A stretch of 64,000 bases of DNA. Source: Pelagibius sp964472095. Lineage in GTDB: Bacteria > Pseudomonadota > Alphaproteobacteria > Kiloniellales > Kiloniellaceae. Where the stretch lies: positions 124,001 to 188,000 of the forward strand of contig CAYYIV010000004.1 in the NCBI GenBank assembly GCA_964472095.1, in the 5' to 3' direction. Below, piece after piece: positions 1-8,947 of this stretch (the stretch's first letter is position 1; each line of letters opens with the position of its first letter). The notes under the pieces are model-generated. The model did no database searches. It was not told where the DNA came from and was given only the letters and a program-made list of their open reading frames with translations. The position numbers and the translations under genes are program-made.

Positions 1-1358
1 ACTCCTTCAAGGGCTCCGGCTATGTGCGCGGCGGCATCTTCGACCGTATCGAGTTGATCCAAGGCACGGAAACCGTGCGCTTCCGCGACAAGCTGCATCG
101 CCGGATCGGCGGCATTGAAGCCGAGGGCGCTCCGAGCTTCCCTGAGATCGGCGTCTTCGTCGTTCCGGAGGATGTCGACTTCGATCCAGCCCAGCCGTGG
201 CGGCTGCAGTTGCTGGTGCAGCGCGCGACAGGGGCCCTCGACAGGGCGTTCACCAGCTTCGAAGTCGGCTACCAGATCCCGCAGCGATACCGCCAGCGCG
301 AAGCCGTGGCGGTGGCCGCGGTGGAGCCTGCCGGTGGCACGGCGGAAGCGGCCATCTCCGACGACCAGCCGCCGCTGTGGCAGCGCATCTGGAAGAGCAA
401 GATGGCCTCCATTGGCGTGCTCGGCGTCATGCTCATGGTCCTCACCGTGCTGTTCTTCTTCCAGGACTGGTTCGTCAAGCGGCCCGTGCTGTTCGATCGC
501 CTGCGTCTGGCCTATCTCGCGGTCACGCTCTTCTGGCTCGGCTGGGTGGCGCAGGCCCAGCTCTCCGTGGTCAATGTGCTGGCCTTCGCTGGCGCCGTCA
601 GGACCGACTTCCAGTGGTCGTATTTCCTGGTCGACCCGTTGATCTTCATCCTATGGTTCTCGGTAGCCGCGGCGCTGCTGTTCTGGGGTCGCGGCCCCTT
701 CTGTGGTTGGCTCTGCCCCTTCGGAGCGTTGCAGGAGCTGACCAACCGGCTCGCCAAGCTGGCGAAGGTGCCGCAGATCGTCGTGCCATGGTGGTTGCAC
801 GAGCGGCTCTGGCCGATCAAGTACATCATTTTCCTCGCGCTGTTCGGCGTATCGCTCGGCTCGCTCGCCTTTGCCGAGCAGCTGGCGGAAGTCGAGCCGT
901 TCAAGACCGCGATCATCTTGCGCTTCATGCGCGAATGGTGGTTCGTGGCCTTTGCACTCGCACTGCTCGTAGCCGGCCTCTTCATCGAGCGTTTCTTCTG
1001 CCGCTATCTCTGCCCGCTCGGCGCAGCCCTGGCGATCCCGGGGCGCATGCGCATGTTCGACTGGCTGCGGCGCTATCGGGAATGCGGCAATCCTTGCATG
1101 CGTTGCCACAACGAATGCCCGGTGCAGGCGATCCACCCCGAGGGTCACATCAATCCCAATGAGTGCATATCCTGCATGCACTGCCAGGTGCTCTACCACC
1201 ATGACCGAAAATGTCCCGTGATGATCCAGAAGCGCCTGAAGCGCGAGAAGCGCGCGGCCCTGGCGTCACCTGGGATGCGGCCGGGAAAACCCGGCGAAGC
1301 GGCACGTCCCGACGTTCCGCGATCCAAGGCGGGCACCGCCCCGGTGCCGACTCTGTGA
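1..1358 (+). CDS. nosR: NosR, C-terminal part (N2O reductase expression/electron-transfer protein), truncated by window start
   Basis: The reading frame is open from the first bases (in frame from base 3) to the TGA at 1356-1358, so about 451 residues of the C-terminal part are visible; the N-terminal periplasmic FMN-binding domain lies outside the window. Several membrane segments follow (about bases 400-480, 500-600, 630-690, 820-890, 945-990). Two CxxxCP motifs, CGWLCPFGA and CRYLCPLGA, flank the membrane part, and a C-terminal ferredoxin-like region carries CGNPCMRCHNECP and CISCMHCQ, enough cysteines for two 4Fe-4S clusters. This is the NosR architecture: a membrane flavo-iron-sulfur protein thought to pass quinol electrons towards NosZ and to support nos expression. 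NosZ begins 8 bases after the stop. Confidence 0.95.
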   Translation, partial: SFKGSGYVRGGIFDRIELIQGTETVRFRDKLHRRIGGIEAEGAPSFPEIGVFVVPEDVDFDPAQPWRLQLLVQRATGALDRAFTSFEVGYQIPQRYRQREAVAVAAVEPAGGTAEAAISDDQPPLWQRIWKSKMASIGVLGVMLMVLTVLFFFQDWFVKRPVLFDRLRLAYLAVTLFWLGWVAQAQLSVVNVLAFAGAVRTDFQWSYFLVDPLIFILWFSVAAALLFWGRGPFCGWLCPFGALQELTNRLAKLAKVPQIVVPWWLHERLWPIKYIIFLALFGVSLGSLAFAEQLAEVEPFKTAIILRFMREWWFVAFALALLVAGLFIERFFCRYLCPLGAALAIPGRMRMFDWLRRYRECGNPCMRCHNECPVQAIHPEGHINPNECISCMHCQVLYHHDRKCPVMIQKRLKREKRAALASPGMRPGKPGEAARPDVPRSKAGTAPVPTL

Positions 1359-1366
1359 GAAGGACA

Positions 1367-3295
1367 ATGACGATGGTAAAGCGAAGGACTGACGCGAACG
1401 GCCTTTCCCGGCGCGACCTGATGGGTGGCACGGCCAAGGCGGCGACCCTCGCTGGCCTGGGCGGGCTGACCGGCGGATTTGCCGGCGGCGCGCTGCTGAC
1501 GCCCAGTGTGGGCAATGCCCAGCAGGCGCATCGCGGCGAAGTCGCGCCGGGGCAGCTCGACGAGTACTACATCTTCTTCTCAAGCGGCCAGTGCGGCGAA
1601 ATGAGGATCGTCGGCTGCCCCTCGATGCGCGAGCTCATGCGTGTGCCGGTGTTCAACCGCTGCAGCGCGACCGGCTGGGGCCACACCAACGAGAGCCTTA
1701 AGATCCTCACCGAGGGCCTGACGCCGGAGACCCGGGAGTTCCTGGCGAGCCGTGGCGGCACCTATCTGAACGGAGACCTGCACCACCCGCACATGTCGTT
1801 CACCGACGGTAGCTATGACGGCCGCTACGTCTTCATGAACGACAAGGCAAATTCGCGCGTCGCGCGGGTGCGCTGCGACGTGATGAAGTGCGACAAGATC
1901 ATCGAGATCCCCAACATGCAGGCAGTGCACGGCCTGCGCGTGCAAAAGTTCCCGCGCACCGGCTATATCTTCGCCAACGGCGAGGACGAGGTGCCGCTTC
2001 CGAACGACGGCAAGATTCTCGACGATCCGGAACAGTACCACGCCATCTTCACTGCCATCGATGGCGATACCATGGAGATCGCCTGGCAGGTCATGGTCGA
2101 CGGCAACCTCGACAACGTCGATGCCGACTACCAGGGCAAGTACTGCTTCTCGACCTGCTACAACTCCGAGGGTGGCGTAACCCTGGCGGAGATGACGGCG
2201 GCCGAGCAGGACTGGATCGTCATCTTCAACCTCGCGCGCATCGAGGAGGCGGTACGCACAGGCGACTTCACGGAGCGCAGCGGCGTTCCCGTCATTGACG
2301 GCCGCAAGGGTTCGCCCTACACGCGCTACGTGCCGATCCCCAACAGCCCGCACGGGATCAACACAGCGCCCGACGGCATCCACGTCGTGGCCAACGGCAA
2401 GCTGTCCCCGACAGTCTCCGTCTTTGACGTGCGTAGGCTCGATGACCTGTTCGACGACAAGATCGAGCCGCGCGGCATCATCGTGGCCGAGCCGGAGCTG
2501 GGTCTCGGACCGCTTCACACCGCCTTCGACGGCCGCGGCAATGCCTACACCACGCTGTTCATCGACAGTCAGATCTGCAAGTGGAACCTTGAGGACGCGA
2601 TTCGCGCCTTCAATGGCGAGGACGTGGACCCGATCATCCAGAAGCTCGACGTCCACTATCAGCCCGGCCACAACCACTCCTCCATGGGCCAGACCAAGGA
2701 GGCCGACGGCCAGTGGCTGCTGTCGCTGAACAAGTTCTCCAAAGACCGTTTCCTGAACGTCGGCCCGCTGAAGCCGGAGAACGATCAACTGATCGACATC
2801 TCGGGCGACGAAATGCGTATCGTGCACGATGGCCCGAGCTTCGCGGAGCCGCACGACGCGACGATCATCCACCGCTCGAAGGTCAACCCGGTGCATGTGT
2901 GGGACCGCAACGACCCAATGTGGGAGGACGCGCGCCGTCAGGCGGAAGCCGACGGCGTGGATCTGGAGGACGCCGCCGACGTCATCCGCGACGGCAACAA
3001 GGTGCGCGTCTATATGTACTCTGCGGCGCCGGTGTTCAGCCTTGAGCAGTTTACGGTGAAGCAGGGCGACGAGGTGACGGTGTACGTCACCAACATCGAC
3101 GACGTCGAGGATCTGACCCACGGCTTCACCTTGCTCAATCATGGCGTGGCGATGGAGGTGGGGCCGCAGGCGACGGCGTCGATTACCTTCACCGCCGACC
3201 GGCCGGGCGTGTACTGGTACTACTGCCAGTGGTTCTGCCACGCGCTGCACATGGAGATGAAGGGACGCATGATGGTCGAGCCGCGCGCGGTGTAG
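1367..3295 (+). CDS. nosZ: Nitrous-oxide reductase NosZ (clade I, Tat-exported)
   Basis: This is the periplasmic multicopper enzyme that reduces N2O to N2. The ATG at 1367 follows an AGAAGGA ribosome site right after the nosR stop; an upstream in-frame ATG at 1211 lies inside nosR and is not used. The 642-residue protein opens with a twin-arginine signal (SRRDLMGG, about residues 14-21), the hallmark of typical clade I NosZ. The beta-propeller part holds a HHPHMSF motif, part of the CuZ histidine set. The C-terminal cupredoxin domain ends in YYCQWFCHALHMEM, giving CuA ligands C620, C624, H628 and M631 with W622 between the cysteines. Length and ligands look complete, so the enzyme should be functional. 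Confidence 0.97.
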   Translation: MTMVKRRTDANGLSRRDLMGGTAKAATLAGLGGLTGGFAGGALLTPSVGNAQQAHRGEVAPGQLDEYYIFFSSGQCGEMRIVGCPSMRELMRVPVFNRCSATGWGHTNESLKILTEGLTPETREFLASRGGTYLNGDLHHPHMSFTDGSYDGRYVFMNDKANSRVARVRCDVMKCDKIIEIPNMQAVHGLRVQKFPRTGYIFANGEDEVPLPNDGKILDDPEQYHAIFTAIDGDTMEIAWQVMVDGNLDNVDADYQGKYCFSTCYNSEGGVTLAEMTAAEQDWIVIFNLARIEEAVRTGDFTERSGVPVIDGRKGSPYTRYVPIPNSPHGINTAPDGIHVVANGKLSPTVSVFDVRRLDDLFDDKIEPRGIIVAEPELGLGPLHTAFDGRGNAYTTLFIDSQICKWNLEDAIRAFNGEDVDPIIQKLDVHYQPGHNHSSMGQTKEADGQWLLSLNKFSKDRFLNVGPLKPENDQLIDISGDEMRIVHDGPSFAEPHDATIIHRSKVNPVHVWDRNDPMWEDARRQAEADGVDLEDAADVIRDGNKVRVYMYSAAPVFSLEQFTVKQGDEVTVYVTNIDDVEDLTHGFTLLNHGVAMEVGPQATASITFTADRPGVYWYYCQWFCHALHMEMKGRMMVEPRAV

Positions 3296-3309
3296 ACCTC
3301 CGGGGCGTG

Positions 3310-3338
3310 GCCGGCCGGCAGTGATCCTGCCGGCCGGC
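3310..3338 (+). repeat. Strong intergenic hairpin between nosZ and nosD
   Basis: A perfect 12-bp inverted repeat, GCCGGCCGGCAG (3310-3321) and CTGCCGGCCGGC (3327-3338), encloses a 5-base loop. No T-run follows, so it is not a typical intrinsic terminator. Its place just after nosZ suits an mRNA-stabilising or processing element that would favour nosZ over the downstream maturation genes; that role is inference. Confidence 0.7.
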
Positions 3339-3360
3339 GGCCCCGACAGGAAACAAGATA

Positions 3361-4605
3361 ATGAAGTCGATCCTTCCGATCCTTCTGCTCTCCGCCGCTG
3401 CCGCGGCGCTGCCGGCCTCGGCGGCGGTGTACGAGATTGCGCCGGGGCAGCCGCTGCAGGCGGCGGTCGATGCGGCCGAGCCGGGCGGCGTGCTGCGCCT
3501 GCTGGCGGGGGAGCACGCTGGTCCAGTGACGCTCGACCGCCCGCTTTCCCTGGTCGGTGCGGTAGGAGCGGCGTTGGTCGGCCCCGGCAAGGGCAGCGTC
3601 ATCTCGCTGACCGCGCCCGGCGTCCGGGTCGAGGGCCTGGAGATCCGCGGCTCGGGCACCGATCTGCCGGCGATGGATTCCGGCGTCTTCGCGGGCCGCA
3701 AGGCGCATAACGCGGTGATCCGCAACAATCGCCTGGAGGGCAACCTGTTCGGGGTCTACCTGCACGGCGCCGCCGGCTCGCTGGTCGAGGCCAACGTGAT
3801 TGTTGGCCGCAATGACCTGCGCCTCTCGGAGGCCGGCAACGGCGTCTCAATCTGGAACGCGCCGGGCGCCCGGGTGATCGGCAACGACGTTCGCTTTGGG
3901 CGTGACGGTATCTTCGTCACCACCAGTCGCGATGTGCAATTCCAGGAAAACCGCTTCGCCGACCTGCGATTCGCGATCCACTACATGTACACCCATGACA
4001 GCCGCGTGATCGGCAACCGCTCGGAAGGCAACCACGTCGGCTGGGCCATCATGTTCTCCGACCGTCTGGAGATCCGCGACAACGTGAGCATCGGCGACCG
4101 CGACCACGGCCTCATGCTGAACGCCGCCAACGAGTCGACCGTCACCGGCAACGTCGTGCGCAACGGCGGCGAGAAGTGCGTCTTCATCTACAATGCCAAC
4201 AAGAACGTCATCGAGGACAACCGCTTCGAGTCCTGTCCGATCGGGATCCACTTCACCGCCGGGTCGGAACGCAACCGCGTCACCGGCAACGCCTTCATCG
4301 GGAACCGAACGCAGGTGAAGTACGTCGGCACCCGCCACATGGAGTGGAGCGCCGACGGTCGCGGCAACTACTGGAGCGATCATCCCGCCTTCGACCTGGA
4401 CGGCGACGGCATCGCCGACGCGGCCTATCGGCCTAACGACCTGATGGACGAGATCCTGTGGACCCTGCCGCAGGCCAAGGTGCTGCTGAACAGCCCGGCG
4501 GTCGATACCATCCGCTGGGCGCAGGCGCGCTTCCCTACGCTCTATCCCGGCGGCGTGGTGGACAGCGCGCCGCTGATGCAGCCCCCGGCGGAGGCACGGC
4601 CATGA
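3361..4605 (+). CDS. nosD: NosD, periplasmic parallel beta-helix protein for CuZ assembly
   Basis: The 414-residue product begins with a Sec-type signal peptide (hydrophobic stretch in the first 20 residues, ending ASAA). The rest consists of repeated short beta-helix turns rich in N-x-V/I and GN pairs, as in the NosD/CASH carbohydrate-binding-like family. NosD acts in the periplasm with the NosFY ABC complex to build the CuZ/CuS cluster of NosZ. An AGGAAA ribosome site precedes the ATG. The stop overlaps the start of nosF by four bases (ATGA), indicating coupled translation. Confidence 0.93.
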   Translation: MKSILPILLLSAAAAALPASAAVYEIAPGQPLQAAVDAAEPGGVLRLLAGEHAGPVTLDRPLSLVGAVGAALVGPGKGSVISLTAPGVRVEGLEIRGSGTDLPAMDSGVFAGRKAHNAVIRNNRLEGNLFGVYLHGAAGSLVEANVIVGRNDLRLSEAGNGVSIWNAPGARVIGNDVRFGRDGIFVTTSRDVQFQENRFADLRFAIHYMYTHDSRVIGNRSEGNHVGWAIMFSDRLEIRDNVSIGDRDHGLMLNAANESTVTGNVVRNGGEKCVFIYNANKNVIEDNRFESCPIGIHFTAGSERNRVTGNAFIGNRTQVKYVGTRHMEWSADGRGNYWSDHPAFDLDGDGIADAAYRPNDLMDEILWTLPQAKVLLNSPAVDTIRWAQARFPTLYPGGVVDSAPLMQPPAEARP

Positions 4606-5522
4606 CCGCGATCGCGCGCCTCTCAGGAGTCACCAAGCGCTACGGCGCGCTGACCGCCGTCGCGGGCGTCACTCTCGACCTGCATCCGGGCGAGACCCTG
4701 GCGCTGGTCGGCCACAACGGCGCGGGCAAGACCACCCTGGTGAAATTGATCCTCGGTCTGGTCGCCCCAAGCGAGGGGGAGGTCCGGGTATTCGAGCGTG
4801 ATCCCGCGACCGCCGGGGCGGCGGGGCTGCGCGAGATGCTCGGCTACCTGCCCGAGAACGTCGCCTTCCACGGCGCCATGACCGGGCGGGAGCTGCTGCG
4901 ATTCTACGCGCGCCTAAAGCGGGCACCGCGCTCGGCGGTTGACGAGCTGCTGGCCCGTGTCGGCCTCGCCGAGGCGGCGGGGCGCCGCGTCGCCACCTAC
5001 TCGAAGGGCATGCGCCAGCGGCTCGGGCTGGCGCAGGCGCTGATCGGCGAGCCGGAACTGCTGCTGCTTGACGAGCCGACCAGCGGCCTCGACCCGGCTT
5101 CGCGCGCCGACTTCTACCGCACGGTGGACGAGCTGCGCAGTGATGGCGCAACGGTACTTATCTCGACCCATGCGCTGGCCGAGATCGAGGCGCACGCCGA
5201 CCGTATTGCGGTGATGCACGGTGGCAGCATGATCGCCCAGGGAACCGTCGACGACCTGCGCCACGCTGCGGCCCTGCCGGTGCGTCTGCGCTTCACCCTG
5301 CGCCCCTGCAGCACCGCCCGGCTGCTCGACCGCCTCGGCGCCGACATTCACGTGGTCGAGCGGGCCGAAAGCGTGCTCGAGGTGGCTTGCGCGCCCGAAA
5401 CCAAAGTGGCCCTGCTGCGCCGCCTCGACGACCTTTGGCCGCTGATTGAGGATCTCACCCTCGAGGTTCCCGGCCTGCCGGCCGTCTACAGCCGCCTCGT
5501 CGAAGAGGAGAATGAGATATGA
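4602..5522 (+). CDS. nosF: NosF, ABC-type ATPase of the NosDFY complex
   Basis: This 306-residue cytoplasmic ATPase has Walker A GHNGAGKTT (residues 38-46), the signature region YSKGMRQRLGLAQAL, Walker B LLLLDEPTSGLDP and a later conserved histidine in STHAL. It powers the NosY membrane protein and NosD during copper-cluster assembly of N2O reductase. The ATG at 4602 overlaps the nosD stop, and an upstream in-frame ATG at 4458 lies deep inside nosD and was rejected. The stop overlaps nosY, so nosD, nosF and nosY are translationally coupled. Confidence 0.95.
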   Translation: MTAIARLSGVTKRYGALTAVAGVTLDLHPGETLALVGHNGAGKTTLVKLILGLVAPSEGEVRVFERDPATAGAAGLREMLGYLPENVAFHGAMTGRELLRFYARLKRAPRSAVDELLARVGLAEAAGRRVATYSKGMRQRLGLAQALIGEPELLLLDEPTSGLDPASRADFYRTVDELRSDGATVLISTHALAEIEAHADRIAVMHGGSMIAQGTVDDLRHAAALPVRLRFTLRPCSTARLLDRLGADIHVVERAESVLEVACAPETKVALLRRLDDLWPLIEDLTLEVPGLPAVYSRLVEEENEI

Positions 5523-6358
5523 GAGCCGCCCTGGTGATCGCCGGCCAGGAGTTCCGCGTCGGCCTGCGCAATCGCTGGATCGTCGCCATGACGCTGCTGC
5601 TGGCCGCCCTGGCGCTCAGCCTCACGCTGCTCGGCAGCGTGCCGACCGGCACCGTGGGCGTCGATCCCCTGGCCGTTGTCGTGGTCAGCCTGTCGAGCCT
5701 CACAATCTTCCTGGTGCCGCTGATAGCCCTCATGCTGTCGTTTGATGCGGTGGTCGGCGAGGAGGAGCGCGGCACGCTCATGCTGCTGCTCGCCTATCCG
5801 GTGGCGCGCTGGGAGGTGGTGGTCGGCAAGTTTCTTGGCCACGCAGCGATCCTTGCCGTCGCGACGATTGCGGGCTACGGCTGCGCCGGCGCAGCGCTGC
5901 TGCTACGCGACGGTCTGGGGGGCGCCGGCGGAGCCGCGGCGGGCTGGCCCGCCTTCGGCGCCATGGTCGGCAGCTCGATCCTGCTCGGCGCCGCCTTCCT
6001 CGCGCTCGGCGGCCTTGCCAGTGTGTTGGTGCGTGAGCGGGCGACCGCGGCCGGCATCGCCGTCGCGGTGTGGCTGGTCTTCGTGCTGCTCTACGACACG
6101 GCACTGCTCGGTATTTTGGTGGCCGACCAGGGCCGTATCGTCGGCGCTGACCTGCTCGACGTCCTGCTGCTGCTGAACCCGACCGATGCCTACCGGCTGC
6201 TGAACCTTACCAGCAGCGAGTCCACGCGCGCCTACGCCGGCATGGCCGGGCCTGGCGAGTCGGGCCTCGCACCCGGGGTCCTGGTCGCCGCTCTGGTCGC
6301 CTGGGTCGCAGTGCCGCTGGCGGCGGCGACCGCCATCTTCTCCAGGAGGCAGCTATGA
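5519..6358 (+). CDS. nosY: NosY, membrane permease of the NosDFY complex
   Basis: The 279-residue protein has about six hydrophobic helices, the first at residues 20-45 and the last at the C-terminus, and resembles the ABC-2 type permease family. NosY pairs with NosF in the inner membrane to supply NosD during CuZ maturation. Start and stop both overlap neighbours (ATGA with nosF at 5519 and with nosL at 6355), so stoichiometry is probably set by coupled translation. Confidence 0.93.
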   Translation: MRAALVIAGQEFRVGLRNRWIVAMTLLLAALALSLTLLGSVPTGTVGVDPLAVVVVSLSSLTIFLVPLIALMLSFDAVVGEEERGTLMLLLAYPVARWEVVVGKFLGHAAILAVATIAGYGCAGAALLLRDGLGGAGGAAAGWPAFGAMVGSSILLGAAFLALGGLASVLVRERATAAGIAVAVWLVFVLLYDTALLGILVADQGRIVGADLLDVLLLLNPTDAYRLLNLTSSESTRAYAGMAGPGESGLAPGVLVAALVAWVAVPLAAATAIFSRRQL

Positions 6359-6903
6359 TCCCCCGCTGGCATTCGCTCCTTGCCGCCGTGCTGCTGGGCC
6401 TTGCGGCCACTGCCTGCGACGGCGGCGACCAGGCGGCCGAGGCGCCGCCGCCCGCCGAGTACGGCGGCGAGGCCACTGGCTACTTCTGCGGCATGCTGCT
6501 CGCCGAGCACGGTGGGCCGAAGGGTCAGGTCCACCTGCAGAGCCGCGAAACTCCGCTGTGGTTCTCCTCGGTGCGCGACACCGTGGCCTTCACCCTGCTG
6601 GACGGCGAGCCGAAGGACGTGGCGGCGATTTATGTGAATGACATGGGCCGTGCGACGGACTGGCAGGCGCCGGAGCCGCATACCTGGGTCGCGCTCGCGG
6701 AAGCCTGGTTCGTGATCGAGAGCCGCCGCCTGGGCGGCATGGGGCTTCCCGAGGTGGTGCCGTTCGGCACCGCCGCTGTGGCCGATGCATTCGCGGCCGA
6801 GCATGGCGGCCGGGTGGTGCGGCTCGCCGACATCCCGGCCGACTATGTGCTCGGGATGCCGGACCTTCCGGCCGAGGGAGGCGACCCCCATGTCGGTCAC
6901 TGA
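6355..6903 (+). CDS. nosL: NosL, outer-facing copper-chaperone lipoprotein
   Basis: The 182-residue protein starts with a lipoprotein signal whose lipobox LAATAC places the lipidated cysteine at residue 21. The mature part carries the NosL CGM motif (C45, M47), followed by HGGPKGQVHL and the YVNDMG segment, all expected for the Cu(I)-binding NosL fold. NosL delivers copper to the apo-NosZ/NosD machinery in the periplasm. It sits between nosY and nosX with ATGA-type overlap upstream and a short overlap downstream. Confidence 0.93.
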   Translation: MIPRWHSLLAAVLLGLAATACDGGDQAAEAPPPAEYGGEATGYFCGMLLAEHGGPKGQVHLQSRETPLWFSSVRDTVAFTLLDGEPKDVAAIYVNDMGRATDWQAPEPHTWVALAEAWFVIESRRLGGMGLPEVVPFGTAAVADAFAAEHGGRVVRLADIPADYVLGMPDLPAEGGDPHVGH

Positions 6904-7873
6904 AGTCACGCGGCGGCGCTTCATCGCCATTTCCGCGGCTGCCACCGCGGCGGCGTACTGGCCGGGACGGGCGACCGCCGGAACCGGCCTGCTGGAGTGG
7001 CGTGGCGTGGCACTCGGCGCCCGGGCGGCGATCCGACTGGCACATCCCGATCCCGGTTCGGGCCGCGCATTGCTGCGACAATGCGTGGACGAGATCGAGC
7101 GGCTGGAGCGCATCTTCAGCCTCTATCGTCCGGACTCGGCGCTGTGCCGGCTCAACGGGGCCGGAACCCTCGATCTGCCGCCCTTCGAACTGGTCGAGCT
7201 TCTCTCCTATGCGGCGGACGTCAGCGCGGTGAGCCAAGGCACCTTCGACGTTACAGTCCAGCCGCTTTGGCAGCGCTATGCCGATCACTTCGGGAGGCCA
7301 GGAGCCGATCCCGCCGGACCGGCGTTGGCTGATGCGCTGGCGCTGGTGGACTGGCGTGCTGTCTCGATCGACGCGAACCGTATCGCGTTCGACCGACCCG
7401 GCATGGCGGTGACGCTGAACGGCATAGCTCAGGGATACATCACTGATCGGGTCGCGGACCTGCTGCGTCGGGCGGGCATGGACTCGGTGCTGATCGACCT
7501 CGGCGAGACCCGCGCGGTGGGAGCGCATCCGGACGGGCGCCCTTGGCGCATCGGCCTCGCGGATCCATCCGATCCGACCCGCGTCGCCCGGCGGCTCGAC
7601 CTCGCCGAAGCGGCGATTGCGACCTCCGGGGGCTATGGCACGGCACTCGATGCGACGGGCAGGCATACCCATCTGATCGACCCGCGCAGCGGCCGCTCGG
7701 CGCCGGTGAGACAATCCGTATCGGTGGTCGCGCCACGGGCGACAGTAGCCGACGCAGCCTCCACGGCGCTCGCCCTGCTGCCGCCTGAAAGAGCCTGGGG
7801 GATTCTGACTCTGCTCGGAGCGAGCGCGGCGCATTTCCAGGGGCCCGAAGGATCACAGACGGTCTGGGCCTGA
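6890..7873 (+). CDS. nosX: NosX, ApbE-family FAD:protein FMN transferase (Tat-exported)
   Basis: The 327-residue product shows an ApbE fold: LLDEIERLERIFSLYRPDS-like N-terminal part, the flavin-binding DLGETRAVG segment and the HTHLIDPRSG motif near the C-terminus. A twin-arginine signal (TRRRFIAIS) sends it to the periplasm. NosX attaches FMN to a threonine of NosR, which is needed for electron flow to NosZ. I chose ATG 6890, which overlaps the nosL stop and puts the Tat signal at the N-terminus; the longer frame from 6785 would add unrelated residues inside nosL. Confidence 0.92.
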   Translation: MSVTEVTRRRFIAISAAATAAAYWPGRATAGTGLLEWRGVALGARAAIRLAHPDPGSGRALLRQCVDEIERLERIFSLYRPDSALCRLNGAGTLDLPPFELVELLSYAADVSAVSQGTFDVTVQPLWQRYADHFGRPGADPAGPALADALALVDWRAVSIDANRIAFDRPGMAVTLNGIAQGYITDRVADLLRRAGMDSVLIDLGETRAVGAHPDGRPWRIGLADPSDPTRVARRLDLAEAAIATSGGYGTALDATGRHTHLIDPRSGRSAPVRQSVSVVAPRATVADAASTALALLPPERAWGILTLLGASAAHFQGPEGSQTVWA

Positions 7874-7959
7874 GAGGGGGCCAGGTGCGTTGTTCCACTT
7901 TTTCCCAGTCATTCTGCACCGGGCCGGTCGAGCGGCTCGCCGTTGATAGAGGGGGCACC

Positions 7960-8928
7960 CTACAGCCAGGCCCAGCAGATCGCGCCGGCCGCCAGCGGGG
8001 GGATCGTGGTCAGCGCCTGGTAGAGAAGCGAGGCGGCAACGGCCGCCTCCTGGGGTACCCCGAAGGGCACCATCCCTAACACGAAGGCGGCCTGCAGGGT
8101 CCCGATGAAACCCGGGCCCGTTGGCAGGGCGAGCCCGACGGCCGCCAGCACCAGAACCACGACTGCGATGGCGACCGAGGCGTCGACTTGCACCGCCTCG
8201 ATGGTGAGGCAGAGCGCAGCGAGCATGATCCCCCAAGTCGCCAGGCTGGCCACTACGAGCTTGGCGAGCAGGGCGCCCTTTCGCAAGGCCGCCAGCCCGG
8301 TGATGGCATCGTGGGCCAGCGGCCGGAGCGACGCGGCGAGCCGAATAGGACAATAGGCAAGGATTTGGTCAATCACCGCGGCCGTGGCCTCGGGCCTGAT
8401 CAGGGCCGCCACCAGCAGCAGGCCGATCAGTGACAGCAGGCAGGCAAGAGTCATCGCCACGTTCTCCGCCAATGGCGAAGGTGCCTCAATGGCCAAAAGC
8501 GCCCAGATCAGAAGCAGCAGCAAGGCAAAGAAGTCGAGCGCCTTCTCCAGCGCGATGCCGGAGAGGGCGGTCACCAGCCTGACCTCGTGGTGCTTGGACA
8601 GCAGATAGCCTCGGGCGACCTCGCCGGCCTGGAATGGCAGGAGGACATTGCCAGCATAGCCGATCAGGACGTAAGCAGTCAGACGCAGCGGTGCGACCTC
8701 GACCATCGGCTTCAGGAGATAGCGCCAGCGCAGTGCCTTGCCGACGAAGAACAGGCTGTAGGCGAGTAGAGCGCTTCCCGCGAAGAGATAGTCGATGTCG
8801 CTTTCCAGTATCTCAAAGACACCAGCCATGTCGGTGTTGGCGAAGATCTGCCACGCGGCAATGCCGCCAATGGCGAGGCCGCAGGCCACCCACCGGCAGC
8901 GGTTCATGGTCATCATCATGCCAGACAC
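7960..8928 (-). CDS. YbhN/UPF0104-type (lysylphosphatidylglycerol synthase TM-region) membrane protein
   Basis: This 322-residue protein has about eight membrane helices and the family hallmarks YAGNVLLPFQAGEVARGYLL and a C-terminal LALPTGPGFIGTLQAAFV. Proteins of this fold occur as flippase domains and as stand-alone members in glycan and lipid clusters. The start is either GTG 8928 or ATG 8919, both close to the stop of the upstream gene (8948), so it is the last gene of the six-gene (-) operon. A role in moving or tethering the lipid-linked product of this cluster is inference. Confidence 0.8.
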   Translation of the reverse strand: MSGMMMTMNRCRWVACGLAIGGIAAWQIFANTDMAGVFEILESDIDYLFAGSALLAYSLFFVGKALRWRYLLKPMVEVAPLRLTAYVLIGYAGNVLLPFQAGEVARGYLLSKHHEVRLVTALSGIALEKALDFFALLLLLIWALLAIEAPSPLAENVAMTLACLLSLIGLLLVAALIRPEATAAVIDQILAYCPIRLAASLRPLAHDAITGLAALRKGALLAKLVVASLATWGIMLAALCLTIEAVQVDASVAIAVVVLVLAAVGLALPTGPGFIGTLQAAFVLGMVPFGVPQEAAVAASLLYQALTTIPPLAAGAICWAWL

Positions 8929-8947
8929 CAGGGCGCTGCGTATCGCA

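Noticed and set aside
1580..3250. A 556-codon open frame antisense to nosZ
   Set aside because: The nosZ frame has Tat signal and all copper ligands; the antisense frame has no ribosome site or domain.
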